NCBI GenBank assembly: GCA_029267635.1
Contig: JAJUIK010000002.1
Span: forward strand, 124,001-188,000
From: Moraxellaceae bacterium
Lineage (GTDB): Bacteria > Pseudomonadota > Gammaproteobacteria > Pseudomonadales > Moraxellaceae
Length of the DNA: 64,000 bases
Reading direction: 5' to 3'
The first letter of the stretch is position 1. Every line of letters starts with the position of its first letter. The notes under the pieces were generated by a model. That model saw only the letters and a program-made list of their open reading frames with translations, was not told where the DNA came from and did no database searches. Positions 32,401 to 40,851 of this stretch are shown here, piece after piece. Made by a program: the position numbers and the translations under genes.

Positions 32401-32741
32401 AAGCTTTACTCCTGATCAAAGCCCTGCTTTGATAATCTGTCCTATCGAATAAGAGCGCTCTAGACTCAAATCATCAGCCGCTCTGCATTATTTTTATCTC
32501 AATCTTTCCAATGTACGGCACAGTTGAATACGCTTATTTTTATCATGTCCTCTATTCACTTTATACGCTTTATTTTAAGCAAGTGATATGCCAGATCACG
32601 CTTGGCGGACTTCAAGCCAATTTTTCTACGGTATAAGATGTTCTAGCTATTTCAGAGCAGCATCATCTTTACCGGCTTGCACATCTACGACAAATGCGGC
32701 ATGGTGAACTTCTATCAAAGTTCAAGATTGAGCAAAGTAAG
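32401..32741. other. Divergent intergenic region dadA / sirtuin
   Basis: About 340 bases without a credible gene. It contains AGAGCG (32455-32460) facing CGCTCT about 20 bases on, a weak inverted repeat near the dadA start that could be an operator, and otherwise A+T-rich sequence. The ORF-track start of the rightward gene at 32694 falls inside it but looks like an extension. Confidence 0.4.
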
Positions 32742-33449
32742 ATGCATAAACTGGTGGTTTTTTCAGGTGCAGGTATGAGTGCAGAGAGCGGAATTAATAC
32801 ATTCCGCGATAGTAATGGCTTATGGGAACAGCATGACATTCATGAGGTCGCCACCCCTGAAGCTTGGGCTAAAAATCCGGCTTTGGTACAACGCTTTTAC
32901 AATGAACGGCGCAAGAATATTCTGGCTGCTCAACCCAACCTTGCCCATCAGATCATTGCAGATTTACAGCAGGATTTTGATGTTCAGGTGATTACCCAGA
33001 ATATTGATGACCTGCATGAACGTGCCGGTAGCCAACAAGTCTTGCATTTGCATGGCAATATTCGTTTAGCCAAAAGTTCCGGACCCGATGCGCAATACAC
33101 GCAAACCTTTTACCCGATTGATGGTTGGCAACTGGATCTGGAAAAAGATCACTGCACAGAAGGTTATCCCTTAAGGCCGCATGTGGTATGGTTTGGTGAA
33201 GCCGTCCCGGCGTATGAACAGGCGGTCGAGCTGGTGCAAGATGCTGAAATCTTTATTGTGATTGGCTCAACACTCAGCGTTTATCCAGTCGCAGGTTTAA
33301 TTCATCATATTCCGCAGTCTTGCCAGGCGTATTACATTGATCCACAGGCTGATTATGCCCGTGTTCCCGCGCAGTATCAGCTCATCAATAGCTCTGCCAC
33401 ACAGGGAATGCAGCAATTAAAGCAACAATTACTACAACAGATCACATGA
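32742..33449 (+). CDS. cobB: NAD-dependent protein deacylase, sirtuin family
   Basis: 235 residues from the ATG at 32742 (MHKLVVFSGAGMSAESGINTFRD). The NAD site, TQNIDDLHERAG, catalytic histidine in LHLHG and RPHVVWFGE are all present. It removes acetyl or succinyl groups from lysines with NAD. Unusually the segment after LHLHG has one cysteine only (DHCTEG), so the four-cysteine structural zinc site is missing. The track start at 32694 adds 16 residues without family support. Confidence 0.88.
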   Translation: MHKLVVFSGAGMSAESGINTFRDSNGLWEQHDIHEVATPEAWAKNPALVQRFYNERRKNILAAQPNLAHQIIADLQQDFDVQVITQNIDDLHERAGSQQVLHLHGNIRLAKSSGPDAQYTQTFYPIDGWQLDLEKDHCTEGYPLRPHVVWFGEAVPAYEQAVELVQDAEIFIVIGSTLSVYPVAGLIHHIPQSCQAYYIDPQADYARVPAQYQLINSSATQGMQQLKQQLLQQIT

Positions 33450-33566
33450 TTCTTGGACTCGACTTAAAACACCATACGAGTGCTTATTTACAGTGAAAAG
33501 ATTTCATCTGAGCAAAACTTTGCTAAGATGCAGCATTCATTTGTGACCTGTGTTTTTTGATCTTCT

Positions 33567-34652
33567 ATGACCTCTGCGTACCAAACTCAACTCGACGAAA
33601 AAATTCAGCGTATTACGGCGCAATTTTCTGCATTTAATCCGCCTGCACTGGAAGTTTTTCAATCTCCTGAACAGCATTTCCGTATGCGGGCAGAATTTCG
33701 AGTTTGGCATACGGATGACGATCTGTTCTATGCCATGTTTGAACGTGGTGAAGATGGCAAACAAAAAACGGTCGTTCGTGTGGATCAATTCCCGATTGCC
33801 GATCAACGTATCAATGATTTGATGCCGGTTCTGCTGGAAAAAATTAAAGCTAATCCATTGCTGAAAAAACGCTTGTTTGAAGTGGATTTTCTGGCCACCT
33901 TGAGTGGTGAAATGCTGGTGACGCTAATTTATCACCGTAAACTGGAAGCCGATTGGGAGCAGGCTGCCAAAGCGCTGGCGGATGAACTCAACATCAAGAT
34001 GATTGGTCGTAGCCGTGGTCAAAAATTGGTACTGAGTGAAGATTATGTAGTCGAGGAATTACAGGTCTTCGATCGCACATTTAAATATAAACAGATTGAA
34101 AGCAGCTTTACCCAACCGAATGCACAGGTCTGTCAAAACATGCTGCAATGGGCGTGTACGGCTGCTGAAGGTGCATCGGGTGATCTGCTGGAGCTGTACT
34201 GTGGTAACGGCAACTTTACCCTGCCACTCTCTTTAAAATTCAACCGCGTACTGGCCACTGAACTGGCAAAAAGCTCGGTATATGCCGCACAGTGGAATAT
34301 TGAACAGAACGCGATTGCCAATATTCAAGTAGCCCGCCTGTCCGCAGAAGAATTTACCGAAGCCTATCACGGTACACGCGAATTCCGCCGCCTGCAGGAA
34401 GCCAATATTGACATGCAAAGCTATCAGTTCAGCACGGTGTTTGTTGATCCACCGCGTGCGGGGATTGATGATGCAACCTTGAACTTGCTGGCAAGCTTCG
34501 AGCGAATTATTTATATTTCCTGTAATCCAGATACCCTACATGACAATTTACAGATCTTAAGCAAAACGCACAAAGTGACCCGTTTTGCCTTGTTTGATCA
34601 GTTCCCTTATACCCATCATGTCGAATCTGGCGTATTACTGGAAAAAATTTAA
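33567..34652 (+). CDS. trmA: tRNA (uracil-5-)-methyltransferase
   Basis: 361 residues; makes m5U54 in the T-loop of tRNA (and U341 of tmRNA in E. coli). SAM site [17 protein letters not shown], then VDPPRAGID and the nucleophile in [14 protein letters not shown], with the C-terminal [18 protein letters not shown]. Length matches the family. Its own terminator follows. Confidence 0.95.
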   Translation: MTSAYQTQLDEKIQRITAQFSAFNPPALEVFQSPEQHFRMRAEFRVWHTDDDLFYAMFERGEDGKQKTVVRVDQFPIADQRINDLMPVLLEKIKANPLLKKRLFEVDFLATLSGEMLVTLIYHRKLEADWEQAAKALADELNIKMIGRSRGQKLVLSEDYVVEELQVFDRTFKYKQIESSFTQPNAQVCQNMLQWACTAAEGASGDLLELYCGNGNFTLPLSLKFNRVLATELAKSSVYAAQWNIEQNAIANIQVARLSAEEFTEAYHGTREFRRLQEANIDMQSYQFSTVFVDPPRAGIDDATLNLLASFERIIYISCNPDTLHDNLQILSKTHKVTRFALFDQFPYTHHVESGVLLEKI

Positions 34653-34676
34653 ACAATTTATTGCAATGTAAATCAG

Positions 34677-34701
34677 CGGGGAAATCAGTTCCCCGTTTTT
34701 T
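34677..34701 (+). terminator. Terminator after trmA
   Basis: CGGGGAA-ATCAG-TTCCCCG followed by six T, 24 bases after the stop. Confidence 0.9.
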
Positions 34702-34882
34702 ATGGCCATTTTTCAAAAGATATTGTGAACTTAGGCTAATAGTTGTCATCTCACTGCAAAAAACAGTATTTTATCTGTAACCATTTTACCTGCTGAATGC
34801 TGTTTTTATAGCTCAGGTCGTATTGAAATTCCATAGGATTGGGCTATATTTCGAGCTATGTTAGGTCGTAAATGAAGGCACT

Positions 34883-35104
34883 ATGAGTTTTTGGCAAAAG
34901 CTGTTTAAAACGAATCAGCATAACGAATACAAGAACCAGATCGTTTGTATTGAAAATGACTGTTCTCGTAAAAGCAATGAACAACTGCTCGAAGCATTAC
35001 GCAAGAGTACAGATGCTGAAGTGATTCAAGGCATCAAAAAAATATTGATTGCACGTGGCTATAGCCGCAGAGAATTAACGGAATTCCTGCAAAAACCAGT
35101 TTAA
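34883..35104 (+). CDS. Small conserved-looking protein of unknown function
   Basis: 73 residues, MSFWQKLFKTNQHNEYKNQ...; charged and helical with no signal peptide, membrane segment or known motif. The ATG follows GAAGG at good spacing and a terminator follows directly, which supports a real gene. Confidence 0.65.
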   Translation: MSFWQKLFKTNQHNEYKNQIVCIENDCSRKSNEQLLEALRKSTDAEVIQGIKKILIARGYSRRELTEFLQKPV

Positions 35105-35127
35105 AAACCGCCTTTCACGGCGGTTTT
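35104..35127. terminator. Bidirectional terminator between small gene and mopR
   Basis: AAAACCGCC-TTTCAC-GGCGGTTTT lies between two convergent genes and carries A and T runs on its two sides, so it can stop transcription from both. Confidence 0.8.
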
Positions 35128-35141
35128 ATCATTTTACAGAA

Positions 35142-36830
35142 CTACAAATTAAACTTTTTTAAACGGTAATCCAGCGTAGCACGACTGATGCCTAACAAAC
35201 GTGCAGCTTCGGATACGTTATTGCGGCTCTTCTGTAGAGCATGCTGCAAAATCTGCCGTTCATAGTCTTCCAGCTTAAAGCCGTCAACCAGTAAATCATC
35301 CAAATCATGCGACTGTGCGGCAGTTTCCGTTTCTTCATTCTCAATCAATTGCGGTAATAAAGCCGACAACTTGATTAGCTGCTGATCATCGGTGAGTAAA
35401 ACGGCACGCTCAAGTAAGTTCTCCAGCTCACGAATATTGCCCGGCCAGTCATAATTCATCAGATAGTTTTTGGTTTTGTCACTGATCCCTTGCACACTTT
35501 TGCCGTACATGGTTTCAAAGCGTTTCAGGAAATGATTGACCAACAGCGGAATATCCTCACGGCGCTCGCGTAACGGCGGAATATGCACTGGAAAGATATT
35601 TAGACGATAGTATAAGTCGGCACGGAAACGTCCTGCCTTGACTGCTTCTAATAAATCCTCGTTGGTTGCCGTAACCACCCGCACATCAATTTTTCGGGTT
35701 TGATGGTCACCAACCCGCTCAAATTCTCCCTCCTGCAAAATGCGCAACAAGGCTGCCTGAGCACGCGGAGACAGTTCAATCACTTCATCCAGAAAAATGG
35801 TTCCCCCATTGGCACGTTCAAATTTGCCCATTCGGCTTTGTGTTGCCCCGGTAAAAGCACCTTTTTCCACCCCAAACAGCTCTGATTCGATCAACTCTGT
35901 CGGAATCGCGGCACAGTTCACCGCAACAAACGGCTTGTCACGGCGCTGGCTATTTTCATGCACGCCGCGGGCAAAAGCTTCCTTACCCACTCCAGTTTCG
36001 CCTTGTAACATAACGGTGACTTTACTAGATGCGGCCTTTTTTAATAAATCACATACCCGCCGGTAAGCTGCCGACTCCCCAACCGAGCTAAACATGCTGT
36101 AGTCGGCTTCAGCATTTTGGTAAATGGATTTTTTCAGTTCACGCAGTTCCAACTGTAGTGCAATCATTTCATCTTCCATTGAATCTGGAGACATGAAACT
36201 GATTAGTTCATCGGCATTTTCCCACTCCTGCAAAGGCTTACCAATAATACGGCAGTGTTCATCCCCACAGGCCACACAATGGGTTTCCTGATAAATGATG
36301 GTGGTACCCATCACATAACTGCTATATCCGCAAGCATAACCAAGCAGCATCCAGCAAGCCGGTTCATCGCTTGGGCCAAACTCGCTCAGGTGCACTTCCG
36401 CTTCGAAAGAATGGTACCAGTTGAGATCGGCAAAAAACTGATGGTTTTCCAGGTTGAGGTTGAGCTTGTTGACGTCCACCTGCACCATGCCCCGAATACC
36501 ATGCATCTGTGGACCCGCCATAAAGGCATCATAGCCGCTTAAATCCGGACGGAGTTTGGTGGTTACTTCTGCATCTTTCATCCCGGCTTTATAACCCAGG
36601 CGGATAAAGAAACGTTTAGTACGCTCAACGCCCATGATTTCGCATAAATCTTTGCGTAAATAACCCATGATGCTGGTATGCAACAGCAACATGCGGTATT
36701 CATCAAACCAGATTTGGCCTTTTTTTGTATCAAAAGTCAGTTTTGAAAGTAGATCATGAATATTTTTTGGGTGTTCAGCATAACGCTGGGCACTGTTGAG
36801 TCTGACTTTCGTCATAAGTGCATCGTCCAT
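35142..36830 (-). CDS. mopR: Phenol-responsive sigma-54 activator (MopR/DmpR/MphR type)
   Basis: 562 residues, the family size. Order: N-terminal phenol-sensing XylR_N/V4R domain (about residues 1-210) with a cysteine cluster (HCVACGDEHCRI) that in MopR binds zinc; a B-linker; the AAA+ domain with Walker A GETGVGKEAFA, the sigma-54 contact loop ESELFGVEKGAFTGA and Walker B GGTIFLDEV; and a Fis-type helix-turn-helix at the end (NVSEAARLLGISRATLDYRLKKF). It should activate the divergent mph operon when phenol binds. An alternative start is the ATG five codons in (36815). Confidence 0.93.
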   Translation of the reverse strand: MDDALMTKVRLNSAQRYAEHPKNIHDLLSKLTFDTKKGQIWFDEYRMLLLHTSIMGYLRKDLCEIMGVERTKRFFIRLGYKAGMKDAEVTTKLRPDLSGYDAFMAGPQMHGIRGMVQVDVNKLNLNLENHQFFADLNWYHSFEAEVHLSEFGPSDEPACWMLLGYACGYSSYVMGTTIIYQETHCVACGDEHCRIIGKPLQEWENADELISFMSPDSMEDEMIALQLELRELKKSIYQNAEADYSMFSSVGESAAYRRVCDLLKKAASSKVTVMLQGETGVGKEAFARGVHENSQRRDKPFVAVNCAAIPTELIESELFGVEKGAFTGATQSRMGKFERANGGTIFLDEVIELSPRAQAALLRILQEGEFERVGDHQTRKIDVRVVTATNEDLLEAVKAGRFRADLYYRLNIFPVHIPPLRERREDIPLLVNHFLKRFETMYGKSVQGISDKTKNYLMNYDWPGNIRELENLLERAVLLTDDQQLIKLSALLPQLIENEETETAAQSHDLDDLLVDGFKLEDYERQILQHALQKSRNNVSEAARLLGISRATLDYRLKKFNL

Positions 36831-37002
36831 TCCGTGGCAAGCAACGTCTATATCTTACGAAATTGCTCAGTTTTCCCCTATTACCTTAAATACATAATTA
36901 CATACTTTTTAGGTATAAATTCAGTCGACACGGCTATTTCTTTCCGCTTTTCATGAAACTCATAATTAAGATGACAGCGATTTTCTGTTCCTTTTGGTTT
37001 CA

Positions 37003-37020
37003 TTTCATCATTTGATGAAA
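37003..37020. promoter_or_regulatory. Upstream activating sequence 1 for phenol regulator
   Basis: TTTCATCA-TT-TGATGAAA, a perfect 18-base palindrome resembling the TTGATCAATTGATCAA sites of DmpR and XylR. Its centre is 33 bases (three helical turns) from that of the second site. Confidence 0.75.
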
Positions 37021-37036
37021 TCAGTATATTTAAGGA

Positions 37037-37052
37037 TTCATCAGCTGATGAA
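37037..37052. promoter_or_regulatory. Upstream activating sequence 2 for phenol regulator
   Basis: TTCATCA-GC-TGATGAA, perfect 16-base palindrome of the same type as the upstream one, about 83 bases before the -24 GG. Confidence 0.75.
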
Positions 37053-37126
37053 AAGCCAGTTCTGCCTCTTCCGTAAGAAATCACCATAAAAATATAAGCA
37101 TATGAATTTTATATATTTTTTAAAGT

Positions 37127-37141
37127 TGGCATGCCTTTTGA
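37127..37141 (+). promoter_or_regulatory. Probable sigma-54 (-24/-12) promoter of the mph operon
   Basis: TGGCATGCCTTTTGA gives GG-N10-GA against the consensus GG-N10-GC (TGGCAC-N5-TTGC). The -24 half is good, the -12 half is one base off. It lies 70 bases before mphK with enhancer palindromes upstream. Confidence 0.6.
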
Positions 37142-37211
37142 AATAGCAAACTCAGACACGCAAGGTTGCGTACACATAAACAGGGTCACCTTGATCTTGT
37201 TGGAGAGAGAG

Positions 37212-37514
37212 ATGAAGGATCTTAAAAAACCGCAAAACGCGTTACCTGCTTTGACCAAATATATTCGGGTTACCGGTGACCGTGATGGCAAATTTGTCGA
37301 GTTTGACTTTGCTATTAATGATCCAACGCTGTATGTGGAGCTGGTACTGCCACAACAAGCGTTTCAAGAATTCTGTCAAGTGAATCAGGTTACTGAAATG
37401 ACTGCTGAACAGCAGGCCTGCAATGATGCCAATGAAGAAAAATGGCGTTATGGCAGTGAGACGACCCTGGTTGGACAGCAACGTAATACTTTTGATCATG
37501 AAGATCAGCATTAA
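37212..37514 (+). CDS. mphK: Phenol hydroxylase assembly protein (DmpK/MphK)
   Basis: 100 residues from the ATG at 37212, which has GGAGAGAGAG before it; the track ORF wrongly extends over the promoter. KYIRVTGDRDGKFVEFDFAINDPTLYVELVLPQQAFQEFC is the DmpK pattern. The DmpK protein is not needed for turnover but helps load iron into the oxygenase. First gene of the six-gene hydroxylase operon. Confidence 0.9.
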   Translation: MKDLKKPQNALPALTKYIRVTGDRDGKFVEFDFAINDPTLYVELVLPQQAFQEFCQVNQVTEMTAEQQACNDANEEKWRYGSETTLVGQQRNTFDHEDQH

Positions 37515-37533
37515 TCGCTTAAGGAGCTAAGCC

Positions 37534-38538
37534 ATGACCTTAGAAATCAAAACTTCCGGTATCGAACCGATCCGTCAGAGTTATGCCTATATCGAGCGCC
37601 GCTTTGGCAATAAACCGGCCACTCGTTATCAGGAAGTCAGCTTTGATATTCAGGCTGAAACCAACTTCCACTACCGTCCCTTGTGGAAACCGGAAAAGAC
37701 CTTAAACGACAAAACCCACACAGCTCTCCAGATGCAGGACTGGTATGCGTTTAAAGACCCTCGCCAATTCTATTATGGCACTTATGTACAACATCGTGCC
37801 CGCTTACAGGATATCGCGGAAAGTAATTTTGCTTTCTTTGAGAAACGTGGTCTGGCTGAGCATTTAAGTGATGAAGTCAAAGCCAAAGTAATCAAGTTCC
37901 TGTTGCCATTTCGTCATGTTGAGCAAACCGCCAACCTGCACATGATGTCGGGCAGTGCTTATGGTTACGGTACTGTATTAACTCAGGCCTGCATTTTTGC
38001 TGCCATGGACCGCCTGGGTATGGCGCAATACCTGTCACGGATTGGCTTGGCTTTGGATGGCAACACGGCGGATTCATTGAATGAAGCCAAAGACTTCTGG
38101 ATGAATGATACAGCTTGGCAAGGTCTACGTCGCCTGTGTGAAGTCAGCCTGACCGAACAGGACTACTTTAAACTGTTCACCTTACAGAGCTTAGTCATTG
38201 ATTCGTTCTTGAGCGAACTGGTCTATACACAGCTAGATCAATGGTTCAATGAACACGGCGCACGTGATCTAGCGATGTTGACCGAGTTCATGCAGGAATG
38301 TCTGAGTGATTTGCGTAAATGGTCAGATAGCGTATTTAAAACCGCATTAAAAGAATCTGAACATAACACCCAATTGCTACAAAGCTGGTTAGAGCAATAC
38401 CTGCCAGAAGTAACAGCTGCGTTCAAGCCTTGGTGCGATGCAGCATTGGGTGCAGAGGCAATCACTGCAGCGGTACAAGCAACATTAGAACGTGCCAAAA
38501 AATTAGGTTTAAACATTGAATTTGCGGCAAACGCTTAA
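37534..38538 (+). CDS. mphL: Phenol hydroxylase oxygenase beta subunit (DmpL/MphL)
   Basis: 334 residues; a helical ferritin-like subunit of the bacterial multicomponent monooxygenase hydroxylase, lacking the di-iron ligands of the alpha subunit. QSYAYIERRFGNKPATRYQEVSFDIQAETNFHYRPLW and FRHVEQTANLHMMSGSAYGYGT match the family. AAGGAG precedes the ATG. Confidence 0.92.
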   Translation: MTLEIKTSGIEPIRQSYAYIERRFGNKPATRYQEVSFDIQAETNFHYRPLWKPEKTLNDKTHTALQMQDWYAFKDPRQFYYGTYVQHRARLQDIAESNFAFFEKRGLAEHLSDEVKAKVIKFLLPFRHVEQTANLHMMSGSAYGYGTVLTQACIFAAMDRLGMAQYLSRIGLALDGNTADSLNEAKDFWMNDTAWQGLRRLCEVSLTEQDYFKLFTLQSLVIDSFLSELVYTQLDQWFNEHGARDLAMLTEFMQECLSDLRKWSDSVFKTALKESEHNTQLLQSWLEQYLPEVTAAFKPWCDAALGAEAITAAVQATLERAKKLGLNIEFAANA

Positions 38539-38548
38539 GGAGAAGCAC

Positions 38549-38815
38549 ATGTCTAAGGTTTATCTCGCATTACAGGACAACGACACCTCACGCTACATCA
38601 TTGAGGCGATTGAAGAAGACAATCCGCAAGCCACCGTTCAGTACTTGCCAGCCATGATCCGTGTCGAAAGCGAAACTGACCTGCTGATCAAGGCAGACAC
38701 TGTTTCGGAAAAACTCGGACAGGATTGGGATATTCAAGCCCTGCAACTGAACATGATCACGCTGGGCGGTAACGTTGAAGAAGACGACGATACTTTCCGC
38801 TTACATTGGAACTAA
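38549..38815 (+). CDS. mphM: Phenol hydroxylase regulatory/effector protein (DmpM/MphM)
   Basis: 88 residues from the ATG at 38549 with AAGGAG upstream. It is the MmoB/DmpM coupling protein that lets the hydroxylase use electrons for phenol oxidation: VYLALQDNDTSRYIIEAIEEDNPQATVQYLPAMIRVESE. The last 20 bases of the gene are duplicated immediately downstream. Confidence 0.92.
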   Translation: MSKVYLALQDNDTSRYIIEAIEEDNPQATVQYLPAMIRVESETDLLIKADTVSEKLGQDWDIQALQLNMITLGGNVEEDDDTFRLHWN

Positions 38816-38837
38816 GCCGCTTACATTGAAGCTAAAA
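38798..38837 (+). repeat. 20-base tandem duplication across the mphM stop codon
   Basis: CCGCTTACATTGGAACTAAG is followed directly by CCGCTTACATTGAAGCTAAA; 17 of 20 bases agree. The second copy lies outside the gene because the stop codon is in the first. Confidence 0.85.
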
Positions 38838-38871
38838 AGCTTTAGTCCTCAAGATTTAAGGATGATCTGCC

Positions 38872-40398
38872 ATGAATTCACAAGTAAAAAATACTACAAA
38901 AAAACTGAATGCCAAAGACCGCTATCGTGCACTGACACGTGATCTGGACTGGGACTTCTCTTACGCTGATCGCAAAGAAGCCTTCCCGTATGAGGAATTT
39001 GAAGGAATCAAAATCACCGACTGGTCAAAATGGGAAGATCCATTCCGCCTGACCATGGATGCCTACTGGAAATACCAAGCGGAAAAAGAGAAAAAACTCT
39101 ACGCGATTTTTGATGCTTTTGCACAAAACAACGGTCAGATGAATGTGACCAATGAACGCTACCTGAATGCGATCAAGTTATTCCTGACTGCTGTTACCCC
39201 ACTGGAATATCAGGCCTATCAAGGCTATGCCCATGTTGGCCGTCAATTTGGCGGGATTGGGGCACGTATTGCCTCACAAATGCAGTCAATTGATGAATTG
39301 CGTCATGTCCAGACCCAAATTCATGCGATGAGCCATTACAACAAGTTCTTTGATGGCTTCCAGGACTGGTCACACATGCACGACCGCGTCTGGTATCTCT
39401 CTGTACCAAAATCGTTCTTTGAGGATGCACGTTCTGCGGGCCCATTCGAATTCTTGCTGTCCATCAGCTTTGCCTTTGAATATGTCTTGACTAACCTGTT
39501 GTTCGTTCCTTTCATGTCAGGCGCTGCATACAACGGCGATATGGCCACCGTGACCTTCGGCTTCAGTGCACAGTCAGATGAAGCACGTCACATGACGCTC
39601 GGTTTGGAAATTGTGAAATTCTTGCTGGAACAGCATGAAGACAACGTGCCAATCGTACAGGAGTGGATCGACAAATGGTTCTGGCGCGGTACCCGTCTGC
39701 TCTCCATTGTGGGCATGATGATGGACTACATGCTGCCAAATAAAGTGATGTCGTGGAAAGAAGCCTGGGAAACCTATTTTGAAGAAGCCGGTGGTGCTTT
39801 GTTTAAAGACCTGAACCGTTACGGTATCCGTATGCCGAAATACTCTGAAGTGATTACCAAAGAAAAAGAGCACGTATCGCATCAGGCATGGTGGATTTTC
39901 TATAACTTCGGTCATGCAGCCGGTTTCCATACCTGGATTCCAACCGATGAAGAAATGGACTGGTTATCCGCAAAATATCCAGACACTTTCGACAAATACT
40001 ACCGTCCAAAATGGGAAATGGCGCGCAAGATGGAAGCCGAAGGCAAACGCTTCTATAGCGCAGGTTTGCCACAACTGTGTCAGGTCTGCCAGATTCCAAT
40101 GACCTTCACGGATATGGGCGGTGATCCGACCGAGTTTACCTATCGTGACAGCATCTTTAAAGGCGAGCGCTATCACACCTGTTCCGATGGCTGTCATGAC
40201 ATCTTTGAACGTGAACCGGAAAAATATGTCCAGGCATGGTTACCGGTCAACCAGATTTTGCAAGGCAACTGTGGTGGCCCAGATCTCGAAGTCATGCTGC
40301 GTGAATACTACAAGTTCAATGTCGGCGCCGACAACCTCGATATCGAAGGCTCTCCAGACCAGCAACGCTGGAGAAAATGGAAAGGCAACGCCGCATAA
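38872..40398 (+). CDS. mphN: Phenol hydroxylase oxygenase alpha subunit (DmpN/MphN)
   Basis: 508 residues with the carboxylate-bridged di-iron site: two ExxH motifs, in SIDELRHVQTQ (about residue 141) and SDEARHMTLG (about residue 240). The C-terminal zinc-ribbon-like cysteines (LCQVCQIPMTF ... CSDGCHDIF) are typical of this subunit. It hydroxylates phenol to catechol. AAGGATG precedes the ATG. Confidence 0.95.
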   Translation: MNSQVKNTTKKLNAKDRYRALTRDLDWDFSYADRKEAFPYEEFEGIKITDWSKWEDPFRLTMDAYWKYQAEKEKKLYAIFDAFAQNNGQMNVTNERYLNAIKLFLTAVTPLEYQAYQGYAHVGRQFGGIGARIASQMQSIDELRHVQTQIHAMSHYNKFFDGFQDWSHMHDRVWYLSVPKSFFEDARSAGPFEFLLSISFAFEYVLTNLLFVPFMSGAAYNGDMATVTFGFSAQSDEARHMTLGLEIVKFLLEQHEDNVPIVQEWIDKWFWRGTRLLSIVGMMMDYMLPNKVMSWKEAWETYFEEAGGALFKDLNRYGIRMPKYSEVITKEKEHVSHQAWWIFYNFGHAAGFHTWIPTDEEMDWLSAKYPDTFDKYYRPKWEMARKMEAEGKRFYSAGLPQLCQVCQIPMTFTDMGGDPTEFTYRDSIFKGERYHTCSDGCHDIFEREPEKYVQAWLPVNQILQGNCGGPDLEVMLREYYKFNVGADNLDIEGSPDQQRWRKWKGNAA

Positions 40399-40464
40399 CC
40401 CGTCAGGATGAATCAGGAGATCGCTGCGATTGTAGCTATCTCCACGAAATTAAGGAAAATACTC

Positions 40465-40827
40465 ATGTCAGTACGCGCAATTCATTCAAATTACGATTTC
40501 GAGCCACGAGACCTGCAAAAAAATTATGGTGACAATATTCTGATCTATATCGGTTGGGATCACCACACGCTGTTCTGTGCAGCCCACGCCATGCTGGTTT
40601 CACCTCAACAAACTTTCCAGCAGCTATTGGATCAACAGATGGTCGCCGGTTTTGCCCAGCATCCTGATTTTGCACAAATCCAATGGGATCAAGTGACATT
40701 TACCCTCGATCATCAACAGATTCAGCCGCAATCACAACAGACCTTGGCCGAACTCGGTTTTGGACAAAAATCTCTGTTACGTTTCGTGACCCCTGGCCTT
40801 GAGGGCTACAACGGTTCACACGTCTGA
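40465..40827 (+). CDS. mphO: Phenol hydroxylase gamma subunit (DmpO/MphO)
   Basis: 120 residues from the ATG at 40465 (AAGGAAA upstream): MSVRAIHSNYDFEPRDLQKNYGDNILIYIGWDHHTLFCAAHAMLVSP. It forms the small third subunit of the (LNO)2 hydroxylase. The ORF track starts 19 codons too early. Confidence 0.9.
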   Translation: MSVRAIHSNYDFEPRDLQKNYGDNILIYIGWDHHTLFCAAHAMLVSPQQTFQQLLDQQMVAGFAQHPDFAQIQWDQVTFTLDHQQIQPQSQQTLAELGFGQKSLLRFVTPGLEGYNGSHV

Positions 40828-40851
40828 CAGGCCGCATACAGGAGATTGAGG

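Larger units (their letters stand above)
36831..37211. other. Divergent regulatory region mopR / mphK
   Basis: 381 bases without a gene. It holds two enhancer-like palindromes (37003-37020 and 37037-37052), an A+T-rich stretch at about 37085-37122 suited to IHF bending, and a -24/-12 element at 37127-37141. This is the expected layout for a sigma-54 promoter driven by a DmpR-type activator. Confidence 0.75.

Noticed and set aside
32694-32741. Upstream start of the sirtuin gene
   Set aside because: MRHGELLSKFKIEQSK has no sirtuin resemblance; the fold begins at KLVVFSGAG.
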